Assembly: GCF_000687165.1 (NCBI RefSeq)
Contig: NZ_JMKU01000010.1
Span: forward strand, 153,077 to 217,076
DNA: 64,000 nucleotides
Origin: Paracidovorax oryzae ATCC 19882
GTDB taxonomy: Bacteria > Pseudomonadota > Gammaproteobacteria > Burkholderiales > Burkholderiaceae_C
Direction: 5' to 3'
The position numbers and the translations under genes were made by a program. Each line of letters begins with the position of its first letter. Position 1 is the stretch's first letter. Shown here one piece after another: positions 10,281 through 18,931 of the stretch. The notes beneath the pieces are model-generated. The model saw only the letters and a program-made list of their open reading frames with translations, was not told where the DNA came from and ran no database searches.

Positions 10281-11012
10281 TTACCCGTTGTATGCCGTCA
10301 AGGCCATCCGGTGGTTCGACCAGTCAAAGGCTGCATTGAATGTTTCGATGGCCACCCGCTGGTCCGGGCCGAATTGCGGATCATGGCAGATGACGTTTCC
10401 GTCTCCGTCAACGCCTGTGAGCACGATCGCATGGGAGCCCCCGTCATCGCTGGGGTCCTCGATATGCGCCTCCAGCGGGCCATGCTCGTCCAGCAGGGAC
10501 GCGATCTTTTCGGCACTCCACGTTTTGTCTGCAGGAGCGGCGACATTTTTGAGGTTGCCCTTGCGGTTCCTCGTGACGTAATCCAACTGCCCACTTATCT
10601 CCTTGGGCATGCCATTGGCATCGTATTTGTAGGCGAGCTTCTGCTTATCCAGCGGAGGCTGTCCGAAATAGGCACGCAACATATTCATCGTGGCCTCCCA
10701 GCAGCCACACGGTCCGTTCTGCCGGATATAAGGAACCGCCAATTTGCGGCCTCCCGACGAAGAACTGGATCCGGCACTCTGGAGATGCCCTCCGCCCACC
10801 TTTCTCGGGCTGCCCGCCGCGATGTCCAAGATGCCTTTTCTCGGGCGGATGCCAGGCGCCTGTGCATCGGGCAAGCTCCTGCCTGCGGCTAACGGCACAG
10901 CATTGCCGTGGGACGCGCTTTTGGCACGGGTGGCGGGTGCCTGTACGGCAGCTCCGCCATCGCGTGCCACATTCATGTTCCTGTGGGAAGTCACAGCATG
11001 GGTGATATGCAT
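10281..11012 (-). CDS. papain-like cysteine peptidase (C39/C70-like)
   Basis: About 243 residues with a low-complexity N-terminal 90 residues (Ala, Ser, Gly, Arg) and a C-terminal peptidase-like domain. The likely catalytic residues are Cys104 in QNGPCGCWEA, His194 in GGSHAIVLTGVDGDG and Asp211 in ICHDPQFG. This Cys-His-Asp order, and the C-x-W-E-A context, fit papain-like families of the AvrRpt2 (C70) or C39 type. No Sec signal is seen. The disordered N-terminus would fit delivery by a type III or type VI system, but that is inference. The start is uncertain: 11012 (MHITHAV) has no clear ribosome site, and a Met 12 residues downstream is preceded closely by AGGA. Confidence 0.7.
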   Translation of the reverse strand: MHITHAVTSHRNMNVARDGGAAVQAPATRAKSASHGNAVPLAAGRSLPDAQAPGIRPRKGILDIAAGSPRKVGGGHLQSAGSSSSSGGRKLAVPYIRQNGPCGCWEATMNMLRAYFGQPPLDKQKLAYKYDANGMPKEISGQLDYVTRNRKGNLKNVAAPADKTWSAEKIASLLDEHGPLEAHIEDPSDDGGSHAIVLTGVDGDGNVICHDPQFGPDQRVAIETFNAAFDWSNHRMALTAYNG

Positions 11013-11140
11013 TTCATGGTCCAGATACAAAACTGCAGCGACTCTATGAAGTGCATCACGAACTGTGAAGTGCAGCGATTCGGCTGACAAGCGAATGCTT
11101 CGCCCAGGTGGCGAGCACCGCCTTCCCCGGACCTGCCGCG

Positions 11141-12184
11141 TCAATCCATCCGGATGTTGCGGTCCTTGATCAGCGCGCCCCAGCGCGCCATTTCCTTGTC
11201 CAGGTGCGTGGCCAGTTGCGCGGGCGTGCTGCCGATGGGCTCGGCGCCGATGGCGTCGAAGCGGGCCTTGGTGTCCGGCTGCTTCATCGCGTCCAGCAGG
11301 GCGGCGTTGATCTTCTGCACGATGGGCGCGGGCGTGCCGGCCGGGGCGAACACGGCGAACCAGGGCGAGACCTCGTAGCCGGGCACGCCGGCTTCGGCGA
11401 TGGTCGGCACGCCCGGCAACGCGGCCGATCGCTTGGCGCTGGTGACGCCCAGGGCGCGCAGCTTGCCGGACTGAATGTGCGGGGCGGCGGAGGTGATGCT
11501 GTCGAACATCAGGTCCACCTGCCCGCCCAGCATGTCGGTCATGGCCGGGCCGCTGCCCTTGTAGGGCACGTGCAGCAGGTTGAGCCTGGCCATGGAGGCG
11601 AACACCTCGCCGGCCAGGTGGATGGAGGTGCCGTTGCCGGCCGATGCGTAGGTGAGCTTGCCGGGCTCGCGCTTGGCGTGCGCGATGACGTCGGCCACCG
11701 TCTTGTCGGGGCTGTTGGCGTTGACGACGAGCACGTTGGGCACGATGGCCAGCAGGCTGACGGGGGCGAAGTCCTTCACCGGGTCGTAGCTCAGCTTGGC
11801 GTAGAGCGCCTTGTTGGTGGCCATGCCGATGGAGGTGATCATGATCGTGTAGCCGTCGGCCGGCGACTTGGCGACGGCGTCCGCGCCGATGTTGCCGCCC
11901 GCGCCGGGGCGGTTCTCGATCACGAAGGGCTGGCCCAGGGTGCGGCCGGCACGTTCGCCCAGGGTGCGGGCGATGACGTCCATGGCGCCGCCGGGCGGGA
12001 ACGGAACGACCCAGCGGACGGGCTTGGAGGGCCATGCGGCGGCGTCGGCCTGCTGTGCATGGGCCGGCGCGGGCAGCACGCCCGCCAGGGCGGCTGCAGC
12101 AATGGCGCCCGCTGCGAGGGCCAGGGCGCTGCGGCGCGTGGTGGTGTGGGCGAACGGCAGGGCCTGGGCGCGGGTGGATGGCAT
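11141..12184 (-). CDS. Bug/TctC-family tripartite tricarboxylate transporter binding protein
   Basis: A 347-residue secreted solute-binding protein. It has an N-terminal signal (RRSALALAAGAIAAAALAG, with an Arg pair, cleavage after AHA). The mature part is the Bug fold: WPSKPVRWVVPFPPGG, ENRPGAGGNIGADAVAKSPADGYT, VPYKGSGPAMTDMLGGQVDLMFD and FAPAGTPAPIVQKIN, all family hallmarks. Such proteins capture small carboxylates in the periplasm, and many are orphans without their TctAB membrane partners. The gene lies 64 bp downstream of the muconate-cycloisomerase-like gene on the same strand, suggesting an aromatic or muconate-like acid as ligand. The start at 12184 is fixed by the signal peptide. 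Confidence 0.92.
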   Translation of the reverse strand: MPSTRAQALPFAHTTTRRSALALAAGAIAAAALAGVLPAPAHAQQADAAAWPSKPVRWVVPFPPGGAMDVIARTLGERAGRTLGQPFVIENRPGAGGNIGADAVAKSPADGYTIMITSIGMATNKALYAKLSYDPVKDFAPVSLLAIVPNVLVVNANSPDKTVADVIAHAKREPGKLTYASAGNGTSIHLAGEVFASMARLNLLHVPYKGSGPAMTDMLGGQVDLMFDSITSAAPHIQSGKLRALGVTSAKRSAALPGVPTIAEAGVPGYEVSPWFAVFAPAGTPAPIVQKINAALLDAMKQPDTKARFDAIGAEPIGSTPAQLATHLDKEMARWGALIKDRNIRMD

Positions 12185-12248
12185 GGGACTTGTCTCCGGA
12201 TTTATGGGGTGTGATGAAGGATGGATGGATGAAAGGACGGCGTGGGCG

Positions 12249-13460
12249 TCAGGCAGAGGGTGCGGCGGAGGTGGCCGCCGGGCGGCCCATGTCCACGTGC
12301 ACGGGAGCGAGGCCTTCGCGGGCGCGGTCGAAGCGGTGCAGGGCCTCGGGCAGCACCTCCACCCCGAAGCCGGGGCCGTCGGGCAGCTGCAGCGCGAAGT
12401 CGCGCACGGCCATGGGCGTGGCGACGATGTCGTTGACCAGCAGTTGCGGGCCGAACAGCTCGCAGTTGTGGTGCGTGCCGGGCAGGGTGGCGAAGACGTG
12501 GGCCGATGCGGCGCTGCCCAGCGACGTTTCCAGCATGGTGCCGCCGTACCAGCCGATGTCCGCGGCCTCGGCCACGGCGGCCACGGCGCGGGTGCGCAGC
12601 AGGCCACCGTGCTTGGCCACCTTGAGCGAGAAGACATGGCAGGCGCCCTGCCGCGCCAGCAGCATGGCGTCCTGCGGCGTGCAGACGGTTTCGTCGGCCA
12701 TCACCAGCGCGCCGGCGGGCAGACCGGCGGTGAGCTGGCGCAGGGCCTCCACGTTCCATTGCGCGACAGGCTGCTCGATCAGGCTCACGCCCGCATCGAT
12801 GAGCTGGGGCACGTAGCGGCGCGCGGTGTTGCCGTCCCAGGCCTGGTTGATGTCCACCGTCATGTCGGCGCGCCCGTCCAGGCCGCGCGCGATGCGGGTG
12901 ACATGGGCCACATCGTCCTGCGGGGCGCGCGCGCCGATCTTGAGCTTGAAGATGCGGTGGCGGCGCGCGGCCAGCATGCGCTCGGCCTCTTCCACGTCGC
13001 GCGCGGAATCGCCGCTGGCGAGCGTCCAGGCCAGCGGCAGGCTCTCGTGCCGCTTGCCGCCCAGCAGTTGCCAGGCGGGCAGGCCCAGGGAACGGGCCAC
13101 GGCGTCGATGGCGGCCATTTCCACGGCGCTCTTGGCGAAGCGGTTGCCCTTGCAGACGGCGTCCATGCGCGACAGCAGTTGCTCGAAGCGGCCCGCGTCC
13201 TGCCCGGTCACGGCCGGGCCCAGGTACTGCGTGATGGCGTGCAGGATGGTCTCGGGCGACTCCTCGTTCCACGACGGGCCGCCGATGGTGGCGGCCTCGC
13301 CGAAGCCGCAGGCCCCGTCCGCCAGCCACAGCTGCACCACCACCGGGCTCTGGCGGTGGATGGCGCCGAAGGAGAACTTGTGCGGCCGGATGGTGGGGAT
13401 GTCGAGGATGCGCGCCTCGATGCGCTCGATGCGCAGGCCGGCGGAAGAAATGGCGGTCAT
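12249..13460 (-). CDS. muconate cycloisomerase-like enzyme (enolase superfamily, MLE subgroup)
   Basis: A 403-residue protein of the mandelate racemase/muconate lactonizing group. The N-terminal capping domain includes DIPTIRPHKFSFGAIH. The barrel carries the expected catalytic set: a KxK motif (IFKLKIGA), metal ligands in TVDINQAWD, LIEQPV and VMADET, and the second lysine in SLKVAKHGG. Muconate cycloisomerase converts cis,cis-muconate to muconolactone in catechol ortho-cleavage. A divergent LysR gene as in cat operons supports this, but no catA or catC gene lies next to it, so dipeptide epimerase or another lactonizing activity remains possible. The start at 13460 drops an implausible upstream extension. 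Confidence 0.85.
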   Translation of the reverse strand: MTAISSAGLRIERIEARILDIPTIRPHKFSFGAIHRQSPVVVQLWLADGACGFGEAATIGGPSWNEESPETILHAITQYLGPAVTGQDAGRFEQLLSRMDAVCKGNRFAKSAVEMAAIDAVARSLGLPAWQLLGGKRHESLPLAWTLASGDSARDVEEAERMLAARRHRIFKLKIGARAPQDDVAHVTRIARGLDGRADMTVDINQAWDGNTARRYVPQLIDAGVSLIEQPVAQWNVEALRQLTAGLPAGALVMADETVCTPQDAMLLARQGACHVFSLKVAKHGGLLRTRAVAAVAEAADIGWYGGTMLETSLGSAASAHVFATLPGTHHNCELFGPQLLVNDIVATPMAVRDFALQLPDGPGFGVEVLPEALHRFDRAREGLAPVHVDMGRPAATSAAPSA

Positions 13461-13518
13461 GGGCGCCACCTTATCCCGGAGAAAGCCTGCGATCCAATGG
13501 TATATATGACACGATTCA

Positions 13519-13533
13519 TTCGACAGCATCGAA
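13519..13533. promoter_or_regulatory. palindrome TTCGA-N5-TCGAA, probable LysR operator
   Basis: A perfect inverted repeat TTCGACAGCATCGAA lies in the 124-bp gap between the divergent muconate-cycloisomerase-like gene and the LysR gene, about 50 bp before the LysR start. A TATATA-like -10 candidate lies just to its left. Position and symmetry fit a LysR recognition site. Confidence 0.5.
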
Positions 13534-13584
13534 CGATAATCCGGATCTTTCCGCGACCCTTTCCCCCCTTCACCAGGAGCCGCC

Positions 13585-14523
13585 ATGGAACTGCGCCAGC
13601 TGCGCTATTTCCTGAGCGTGGCCGAGACCGAGCACCTCACGCAGTCGGCCGACGCGCTCTTCGTCACCCAGTCCACCCTGTCGCACGGCCTGCGGCAGCT
13701 GGAGGCCGAGCTGGGCCTGCCGCTGTTCGACCGGCTGGGGCGGGGGCTGAAGCTCTCGCAGGCCGGCATGGCGTTCCGCAGCCACGCGGCACGCGCGCTG
13801 CAGGAGCTGGAGGCCGGCCGCATGGCGCTGGCCGACATGGCGGGGCTGCAGGCGGGCACGCTCACCGTGGGCGTGATTCCCACCTTCCTCACGCACCTGG
13901 TGCCGGACGCGGTGGCCGCCTTCAGTGCGGATTACCCGGGCGTGCAGGTAGTGGTGCGCGACCTGCGCGGCGGCCCGATCGAAGAGCAGTTGATCGCCGG
14001 CCGGCTGGACGTGGGAATCTCCTTCCACCCCGCGCACCGCGAGGAGATCGAGGCCGAGCCGCTGTTCGAGGAGCGCCTGCAGCTGGTGGTGCACGCGGGC
14101 CACGCGCTGGCGCGCCGCCGCAGCCTGCGCATGCGCGAGTTGGCCGGCGTGCCGCTGGCGCTGCTGCCGCAGAGTTTCGCGACACGCCGCATGATCGACG
14201 CGGCCTTCGCCCAGGCCGGCGTGGCGCCCGTGGTGCGGGTGGAGATGGAATCGGTGGACGCGCTGCTGCACGCATGCCGCAGTGGCCCGCTGGCCACCAT
14301 CGCGGCCGAGCGGGCAGCGGGCCAGGCCGGGCCGGGCATGCGCGCGATCACGCTGACCGAACCCGCCACCGTGCGCCGTGCGGGCGTGCTGTGGCGCCGG
14401 GGTGCATCGCGCAGCGCGGCGGCGCGGGAGTTCGTGGCGCGGTTGCGGCCGGTGGCGGGCACCCGCGCCGCTGCTGCTGTTGCCGCCACTCGGCAGGCAG
14501 CGTGCCGGACAATGCAGCAATGA
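13585..14523 (+). CDS. LysR-family regulator (CatR/CynR-like)
   Basis: A 312-residue LysR protein with a typical HTH (MELRQLRYFLSVAETEHLTQ, then FVTQSTLSHGLRQLEAELG) and an effector domain (TLTVGVIPTFLTHLVPDAV). It is divergent from the muconate-cycloisomerase/Bug operon and probably its activator, with the palindrome at 13519-13533 as candidate site. The last about 30 residues are Ala/Arg-rich. The stop codon overlaps the start of the next gene (ATGA), suggesting coupled translation. Confidence 0.9.
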   Translation: MELRQLRYFLSVAETEHLTQSADALFVTQSTLSHGLRQLEAELGLPLFDRLGRGLKLSQAGMAFRSHAARALQELEAGRMALADMAGLQAGTLTVGVIPTFLTHLVPDAVAAFSADYPGVQVVVRDLRGGPIEEQLIAGRLDVGISFHPAHREEIEAEPLFEERLQLVVHAGHALARRRSLRMRELAGVPLALLPQSFATRRMIDAAFAQAGVAPVVRVEMESVDALLHACRSGPLATIAAERAAGQAGPGMRAITLTEPATVRRAGVLWRRGASRSAAAREFVARLRPVAGTRAAAAVAATRQAACRTMQQ

Positions 14524-15035
14524 ACGACTCTCCCCTGCAGAAGACCGCCGAGGCATCGCCCGACAACCACGACGCACCCATCCAGGAAGCGCGCCTGTGG
14601 AGCGATGGCCGCTGGACGGCCGAAGTGATCAAGAACGAGGACGACGACGGCTGGGCCGTGGCCATGACGCTGCGCGGCGAATCCGAGCCGGCGCTGGTGG
14701 GCCCGTGGACGATGGGCCGCGACAAGAAGAACCCCAAGCCGCTGGACGTGGCGGCCTTCCACACGCTGGTCAAGACCGCCTCCGAGGTGCTGCGCCGCCA
14801 CGAGCAGCAACTGCATGCGCAGTTGCACAAGGAGGTGGCCGTGGGTGCCGGGGCGGACCTCGTCCGGGTGGCGCTGCGCATCGTGCCGGACGAGGAATAT
14901 CCGTATGCCGTGCTGACGGCGCACGACGCCGCAGGGCAGTTGCTGGGCGAGGCGCGCGTGGAGGCGAACTTCAAGCTCGGCCAGGCCAGCGCCCAGGCCT
15001 GGATCGAGAGCGATTATTCGTCCCGGGGACGGTAG
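14520..15035 (+). CDS. hypothetical protein, soluble, about 171 residues
   Basis: A small acidic protein without signal or membrane segment. It contains EARLWSDGRWTAEVIKNEDDD, given here as two parts (a tryptophan-rich strand and an acidic turn), then WAVAMTLRGESEPALVGPW, a helical centre (EVLRRHEQQLHAQLHKE) and a final beta-rich half. I recognise no characterised family. It overlaps the LysR stop codon by four bases, so both are probably translated from one message. It is convergent with amiE. Confidence 0.75.
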   Translation: MNDSPLQKTAEASPDNHDAPIQEARLWSDGRWTAEVIKNEDDDGWAVAMTLRGESEPALVGPWTMGRDKKNPKPLDVAAFHTLVKTASEVLRRHEQQLHAQLHKEVAVGAGADLVRVALRIVPDEEYPYAVLTAHDAAGQLLGEARVEANFKLGQASAQAWIESDYSSRGR

Positions 15036-15050
15036 GCGCTGCCGTGCGCG

Positions 15051-16085
15051 TCAGGACTCTGATGCGCCATGCGGTATGCCCTCGATCGGGCATTGCGGCG
15101 TGCCCACGGTGCCGCGCGTGACGGCCTCGGCCGTGCGGCGCGCGGCGCCCGGGTCGGTCACCCACTGGCGGTAGAAGCCGTAGGGGCAATCCGCCACGCC
15201 CTGGTCGCCCTCGCCCGAGTTCAGCAGGCCGGTGTAGCCCCGGTGCATCAGCTTGAACAGGTGGTTCTCGCTCTGGCCGTGGCGGCGGAAGTCACGGATC
15301 AGGTGCTTGGAGAGCGCGGCGTACTGCACGCCCATTTCCTCCTCGCCGCATTCGCCCAGCGTGCGGCCGTCGAAGCCGATCAGCGCGCTGTGGCCGAAGT
15401 AGCTGTACACGCCGTCGAAGCCGGCCGCATTGGCCACGGCCACGTAGCTGTTGTTGGCGAAGGCCATGGCCTTGCTCATCAGGATCTGCTGCTCCTTGGC
15501 CGGATACATGTAGCCCTGGCAGCGCACGATGAGTTCCGCGCCCTGCATGGCGCAGTCGCGCCAGATCTCGGGGTAGTTGCCGTCGTCGCAGATGATGAGG
15601 CTGATCTTCAGGCCCTTGGGGCCGTCGGTGACGTAGGTGCGGTCGCCCGGATACCAGCCCTCGATGGGCGTCCACGGCATGATCTTGCGGTACTTCTGCA
15701 CGATCTCGCCCTGGTCGTTCATGAGGATGAGCGTGTTGTAGGGCACCTTGCGCGGGTGCTCCTCGTGCCGCTCGCCGGTGAGCGAGAACACGCCCCACAC
15801 CTTGGCCTTGCGGCAGGCGGCGGCGAAGATCTCGGTCTCCTCGCCAGGGATGGTGGCGGCGGTATCCATCATCTCCTGCCGGTCGTACATGATGCCGTGG
15901 GTGCTGTATTCGGGGAAGATGACCAGGTCCATGCCCGGCAGGCCGGCCTTCATGCCGACCAGCATGCCGGCGATCCTGCGGGCGTTGTCCAGCACCTCGG
16001 CCCGGGTGTGCAGCCGGGGCATCTTGTAGTTGACGACCGCGACGCCGACGGTGTCGTCGCTGCTCGAAATATCGCCGTGGATCAT
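15051..16085 (-). CDS. amiE: aliphatic amidase
   Basis: A 344-residue nitrilase-superfamily enzyme that hydrolyses short aliphatic amides to the acid and ammonia. It closely follows the known Pseudomonas AmiE sequence from the N-terminus ([19 protein letters not shown]) onward. The catalytic triad sits at the family positions: Glu59 in FPEY, Lys134 in KYRKIMPW and Cys166 in LIICDDGN. The MYPAKEQQ and [15 protein letters not shown] stretches are also diagnostic. Length equals the family norm, so the ATG at 16085 is right. It is the last gene of the leftward urt-fmd operon, 68 bp after fmdB, and would release ammonia from amides taken up by the Urt transporter. Confidence 0.96.
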   Translation of the reverse strand: MIHGDISSSDDTVGVAVVNYKMPRLHTRAEVLDNARRIAGMLVGMKAGLPGMDLVIFPEYSTHGIMYDRQEMMDTAATIPGEETEIFAAACRKAKVWGVFSLTGERHEEHPRKVPYNTLILMNDQGEIVQKYRKIMPWTPIEGWYPGDRTYVTDGPKGLKISLIICDDGNYPEIWRDCAMQGAELIVRCQGYMYPAKEQQILMSKAMAFANNSYVAVANAAGFDGVYSYFGHSALIGFDGRTLGECGEEEMGVQYAALSKHLIRDFRRHGQSENHLFKLMHRGYTGLLNSGEGDQGVADCPYGFYRQWVTDPGAARRTAEAVTRGTVGTPQCPIEGIPHGASES

Positions 16086-16153
16086 GGCGCGGGCTCCTGG
16101 GAAAACGGTGAATCGATGACGAGAGAGAAGAAAAGGCCGTCCGTGCGCCGCGC

Positions 16154-16522
16154 TCAGTGGCTGATCATCCAGGGCCGTTTGGACGGAAAAGCCTTGGCGC
16201 CGTTGGCGGCGGTGACGGTGGCGCTGCGCTTCGCCCCACCTCCGCCGCCGCTGCAGCAGCCGCAGCCCGCGGGGTGGCGCAGCCGGCCGTAGCCGCCGGC
16301 GTCGGTGTCGCGCGAGGAGCGCGGCGCGTGGCGGGCGCGTTCGTTGGTGTCGTGGGCGCGGCGCTGGTCCGGGCCCAGGCAGGCCAGCCGCGGCGCGCTG
16401 GCGAACACGCGGGGCGACGGCGCGCCGCAGTCCGGGCAGGCGGCGGGCTCGTTGCGCTGGGCCAAGCTGCGCAGCGCGTCGAAGCCGCCGCAGTCCGCGC
16501 AGTGGTAGTCGTAGGTGGGCAT
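16154..16522 (-). CDS. fmdB: FmdB-family zinc-ribbon protein
   Basis: A 122-residue protein starting [20 protein letters not shown], the hallmark of FmdB. Two CxxC knuckles (CADC and CPDC about 20 residues apart) form a zinc ribbon. The rest is low-complexity, with a basic stretch and a [11 protein letters not shown] tail. FmdB was first described as a putative regulator of formamide/amide metabolism; its exact role is unclear. It lies 35 bp downstream of fmdA in the same operon. Confidence 0.9.
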   Translation of the reverse strand: MPTYDYHCADCGGFDALRSLAQRNEPAACPDCGAPSPRVFASAPRLACLGPDQRRAHDTNERARHAPRSSRDTDAGGYGRLRHPAGCGCCSGGGGGAKRSATVTAANGAKAFPSKRPWMISH

Positions 16523-16557
16523 CTGCGGCCTCCTCGTCTGTTCTTCGGTGCGCGCGC

Positions 16558-17784
16558 TCAGGCGAGGTCGGGCGACAGGGGCATGTCGATGCTGCCGTCC
16601 AGCATCTTCACGGGGCCGCTGGCGCTCGGGTTGATGTCGAAGTCGAAGATCTGCGTGGGCAGCCAGAGCGTGGCGCAGGCGTTGGGCACGTCCACCACAC
16701 CGCTGATGTGGCCCTGCACCGGGGCCGTGCCGAGGATGGAATAGGCCTGCGCGCCGCTGTAGCCGAACTTCTTCAGGTATTCGATGGCGTTCAGGCAGGC
16801 CTGGCGGTAGGCCACGTTCACGTCCAGGTAGTACTGCTTGCCGGCCTCGTCCACCGAGATGCCCTCGAAGATCAGGTAGTCGTTGTAGGTGGGCACGATG
16901 GGGCTGGGCTTGAAGATCGGGTTCTTGATGCCGTACTTGGCCATGCCGCCCTTGATGAGCGTGACCTTCATATGCACCCAGCCCGCCATCTCGATCGCGC
17001 CGCAGAAGGTGATCTCGCCGTCGCCCTGGCTGAAGTGCAGGTCGCCCACGCTCAGGCCCGCGCCGTCCACATAGACCGGGAAATACACCTTCGCGCCGCG
17101 CGAGAGGTCCTTGATGTCGCAGTTGCCGCCGTGCTCGCGCGGCGGCACGGTGCGGGCGGCCTCGGCGGCGGCCCTGTCGCGCGCCTCGCCCTGCATGCGG
17201 CCCATGTGCGCGGTGCCGGGCGAAGGCGGGTTGGCCAGACCCGCGGTGGGGTCGCTGTCGATCAGCTGCTGCTCGCGGGCGTTCCACTGGTCGAGCATGG
17301 CCCGGTCGGGCAGGCAGCCGATCAGGCCGGGGTGGATCAGGCCCGCGAAGTTCACGCCGGGGATGTGGCGCGAGCTGGTGAACATGCCCTTGAAGTCCCA
17401 GATGGACTTCTGCGCCTCGGGGAAGTGCTCGGTCAGGAAGCCGCCGCCGTTCTTCTTGGAGAAGAAGCCGTTGAAGCCCCAGAGGCTGTCCTGCTTGGCG
17501 CCGATGTCCAGCAGGTCCACGACGAGCAGGTCGCCCGGCTCCGCGCCCTTCACGCCCACCGGGCCGGAGAGGTAGTGCACGGTGGTGAGGTCGATGTCGC
17601 GCACGTCGTCGGCGCTGTCGTTGTTCTTGATGAAGCCGCCAGTCCAGTCGAAGGTCTCCAGGATGAAGTCGTCGCCCGGGTTGACCCAGCAGGTCATCGG
17701 AATGTCCGGATGCCAGCGGTTGTGGATGTTCTCGTTCTCGGTGGGCGACTTCGTGAGGTCGACTTTGATGAGGGTGTCGGTCAT
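16558..17784 (-). CDS. fmdA: formamidase (acetamidase/formamidase family)
   Basis: A 408-residue cytoplasmic enzyme that hydrolyses formamide to formate and ammonia. It follows the FmdA family over its full length. The beginning is [24 protein letters not shown] in two parts. It has [21 protein letters not shown], the insertion [23 protein letters not shown], the [10 protein letters not shown] motif and [22 protein letters not shown], each shown here as family signatures. The gene lies between urtE (27 bp) and fmdB. The same operon therefore imports and hydrolyses small amides. Confidence 0.95.
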   Translation of the reverse strand: MTDTLIKVDLTKSPTENENIHNRWHPDIPMTCWVNPGDDFILETFDWTGGFIKNNDSADDVRDIDLTTVHYLSGPVGVKGAEPGDLLVVDLLDIGAKQDSLWGFNGFFSKKNGGGFLTEHFPEAQKSIWDFKGMFTSSRHIPGVNFAGLIHPGLIGCLPDRAMLDQWNAREQQLIDSDPTAGLANPPSPGTAHMGRMQGEARDRAAAEAARTVPPREHGGNCDIKDLSRGAKVYFPVYVDGAGLSVGDLHFSQGDGEITFCGAIEMAGWVHMKVTLIKGGMAKYGIKNPIFKPSPIVPTYNDYLIFEGISVDEAGKQYYLDVNVAYRQACLNAIEYLKKFGYSGAQAYSILGTAPVQGHISGVVDVPNACATLWLPTQIFDFDINPSASGPVKMLDGSIDMPLSPDLA

Positions 17785-17811
17785 GGCGGGCTCCTTGGGT
17801 TTGGATGGTGG

Positions 17812-18501
17812 TCAGACGGAGAGGTAGGACTTGATGCGCTGCTGGTCGGTGTCGGCGCGGGTGGTCTCGTGCACCAGGCGGCCGCCCTCGATGACGAAGA
17901 GCCGGTCCGCCACGTCCATCGCGAAGCTCAGCACCTGCTCGGACACGACGATGGTGAGCTGGCGCATCTTTCGGATCTCGTTGAGGGCCTTGGCGATGTC
18001 CTTGATGATCGAAGGCTGGATGCCCTCGGTGGGTTCGTCGAGCAGCAGCACCTTGGGGTCGGTGACGAGGGCGCGGGCGATGGCCAGTTGCTGCTGCTGG
18101 CCGCCGGAGAGGTTGCCGCCCTTGCGGCGGCGCATGTCCCAGAGCACGGGGAAGAGCGCGTAGATCTCGTCGGGGATGCGCTTGTCTTTGGCGTTTTCCA
18201 GGCCGGTCTGGATGTTCTCTTCCACGGTGAGGGTGGGGAAGATCATGCGGCCCTGGGGGACGTAGGCGATGCCCTTGGCGACGCGGCGAAAGCTCTCGTC
18301 GCGCGTGACGTCCTGGTCCGCGACGCGGATGCTGCCGCTTTTGGTGGGGAGCACGCCCATCAGGCTCTTGAACAGCGTGGTCTTGCCCATGCCGTTGCGA
18401 CCCATGATGGCGACGGTTTCGTTGGCATGGCCTTCGAACGAGATGCCGTGCAGGGCCTCGCTCTGGCCGTAGGCGACGTGGAGGTCGGTGACTTTCAGCA
18501 T
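17812..18501 (-). CDS. urtE: urea/amide ABC transporter ATP-binding protein UrtE
   Basis: A 229-residue LivF-type ATPase. Walker A is GRNGMGKTT at residues 34-42, the signature is LSGGQQQQLAIARAL, and Walker B is KVLLLDEPTEG followed by GIQPS, the UrtE-typical continuation. It couples ATP hydrolysis to urea or short amide import with UrtD and the permeases UrtB/UrtC. It is separated from urtD by 430 bp containing two hairpin repeats, an unusual gap inside this operon. Confidence 0.95.
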   Translation of the reverse strand: MLKVTDLHVAYGQSEALHGISFEGHANETVAIMGRNGMGKTTLFKSLMGVLPTKSGSIRVADQDVTRDESFRRVAKGIAYVPQGRMIFPTLTVEENIQTGLENAKDKRIPDEIYALFPVLWDMRRRKGGNLSGGQQQQLAIARALVTDPKVLLLDEPTEGIQPSIIKDIAKALNEIRKMRQLTIVVSEQVLSFAMDVADRLFVIEGGRLVHETTRADTDQQRIKSYLSV

Positions 18502-18631
18502 GGGATCGCTCCTGGGGGGTGCTCTGGGGTGCTTGGTACGTCGTCGGCGCGGGTGTGCTTGCTCTGCGTTGTTTCAGTCGCCATCGCTGCAGAGTTCTTG
18601 ATGTGCGGGATGGGCGCCCGGGCCGGGATCG

Positions 18632-18701
18632 CCGGGTGGCCCCTTCCGCGAATGTCCCCCGGCTTCGCCTCCTCCTTTATTTCGCTGCAGGGGCCACCCG
18701 G
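18632..18701. repeat. hairpin repeat element, copy 1 (conserved core, private arms)
   Basis: Perfect 13-bp inverted arms (18632-18644 and 18689-18701, reading CCGGGTGGCCCCT and its complement) enclose a 44-bp core. The core contains CGCGAATGTCCCCCGG and CTCCTCCTTTATTTCGCTG. A second element with the same core in opposite orientation but different arms lies 60 bp to the right. The gap between urtE and urtD is largely made of this pair. Confidence 0.75.
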
Positions 18702-18761
18702 CACTCCCGGCCAGTTCACCGCTCTGCCTTGCCGGCCATGGAGAAGGCGCGGCGCTGTTTG

Positions 18762-18853
18762 CCCGTGGTGGTGGCATGCCCCGCGCAGCGAAATAAAGGA
18801 GGAGGCCGCAGGCCGGGGGACATTCGCGGAGCGGGGCATGCCGCCGCCACGGG
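18762..18853. repeat. hairpin repeat element, copy 2 (inverted relative to copy 1)
   Basis: Arms of 23 bp (18762-18784 and 18831-18853) pair with two mismatches and enclose, in reverse orientation, the same core as copy 1 (GCAGCGAAATAAAGGAGGAG and GGGGGACATTCGCGG). The arms contain GGCATGCCCCGC and differ from those of copy 1, although the cores are nearly identical. This pattern implies that the paired structure, not the arm sequence, is kept. Confidence 0.75.
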
Positions 18854-18931
18854 CCACCCCGGAAGCACGCTGTGCGCAGCCCTCGTTCCGGCACCAGAGC
18901 AAACAGGACAACCGTCGTTCGCACCGCATGC

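Noticed and set aside
11013..11110. A plant-inducible-promoter (PIP) box upstream of the papain-like peptidase
   Set aside because: Two TTCG words are present, but they are 28 bp apart instead of about 15.
12249..12310. Long plus-strand frame 11868-15035 antisense through the Bug, cycloisomerase and LysR genes
   Set aside because: It is a GC-bias shadow; only its last part (14520-15035) reads as a real protein.
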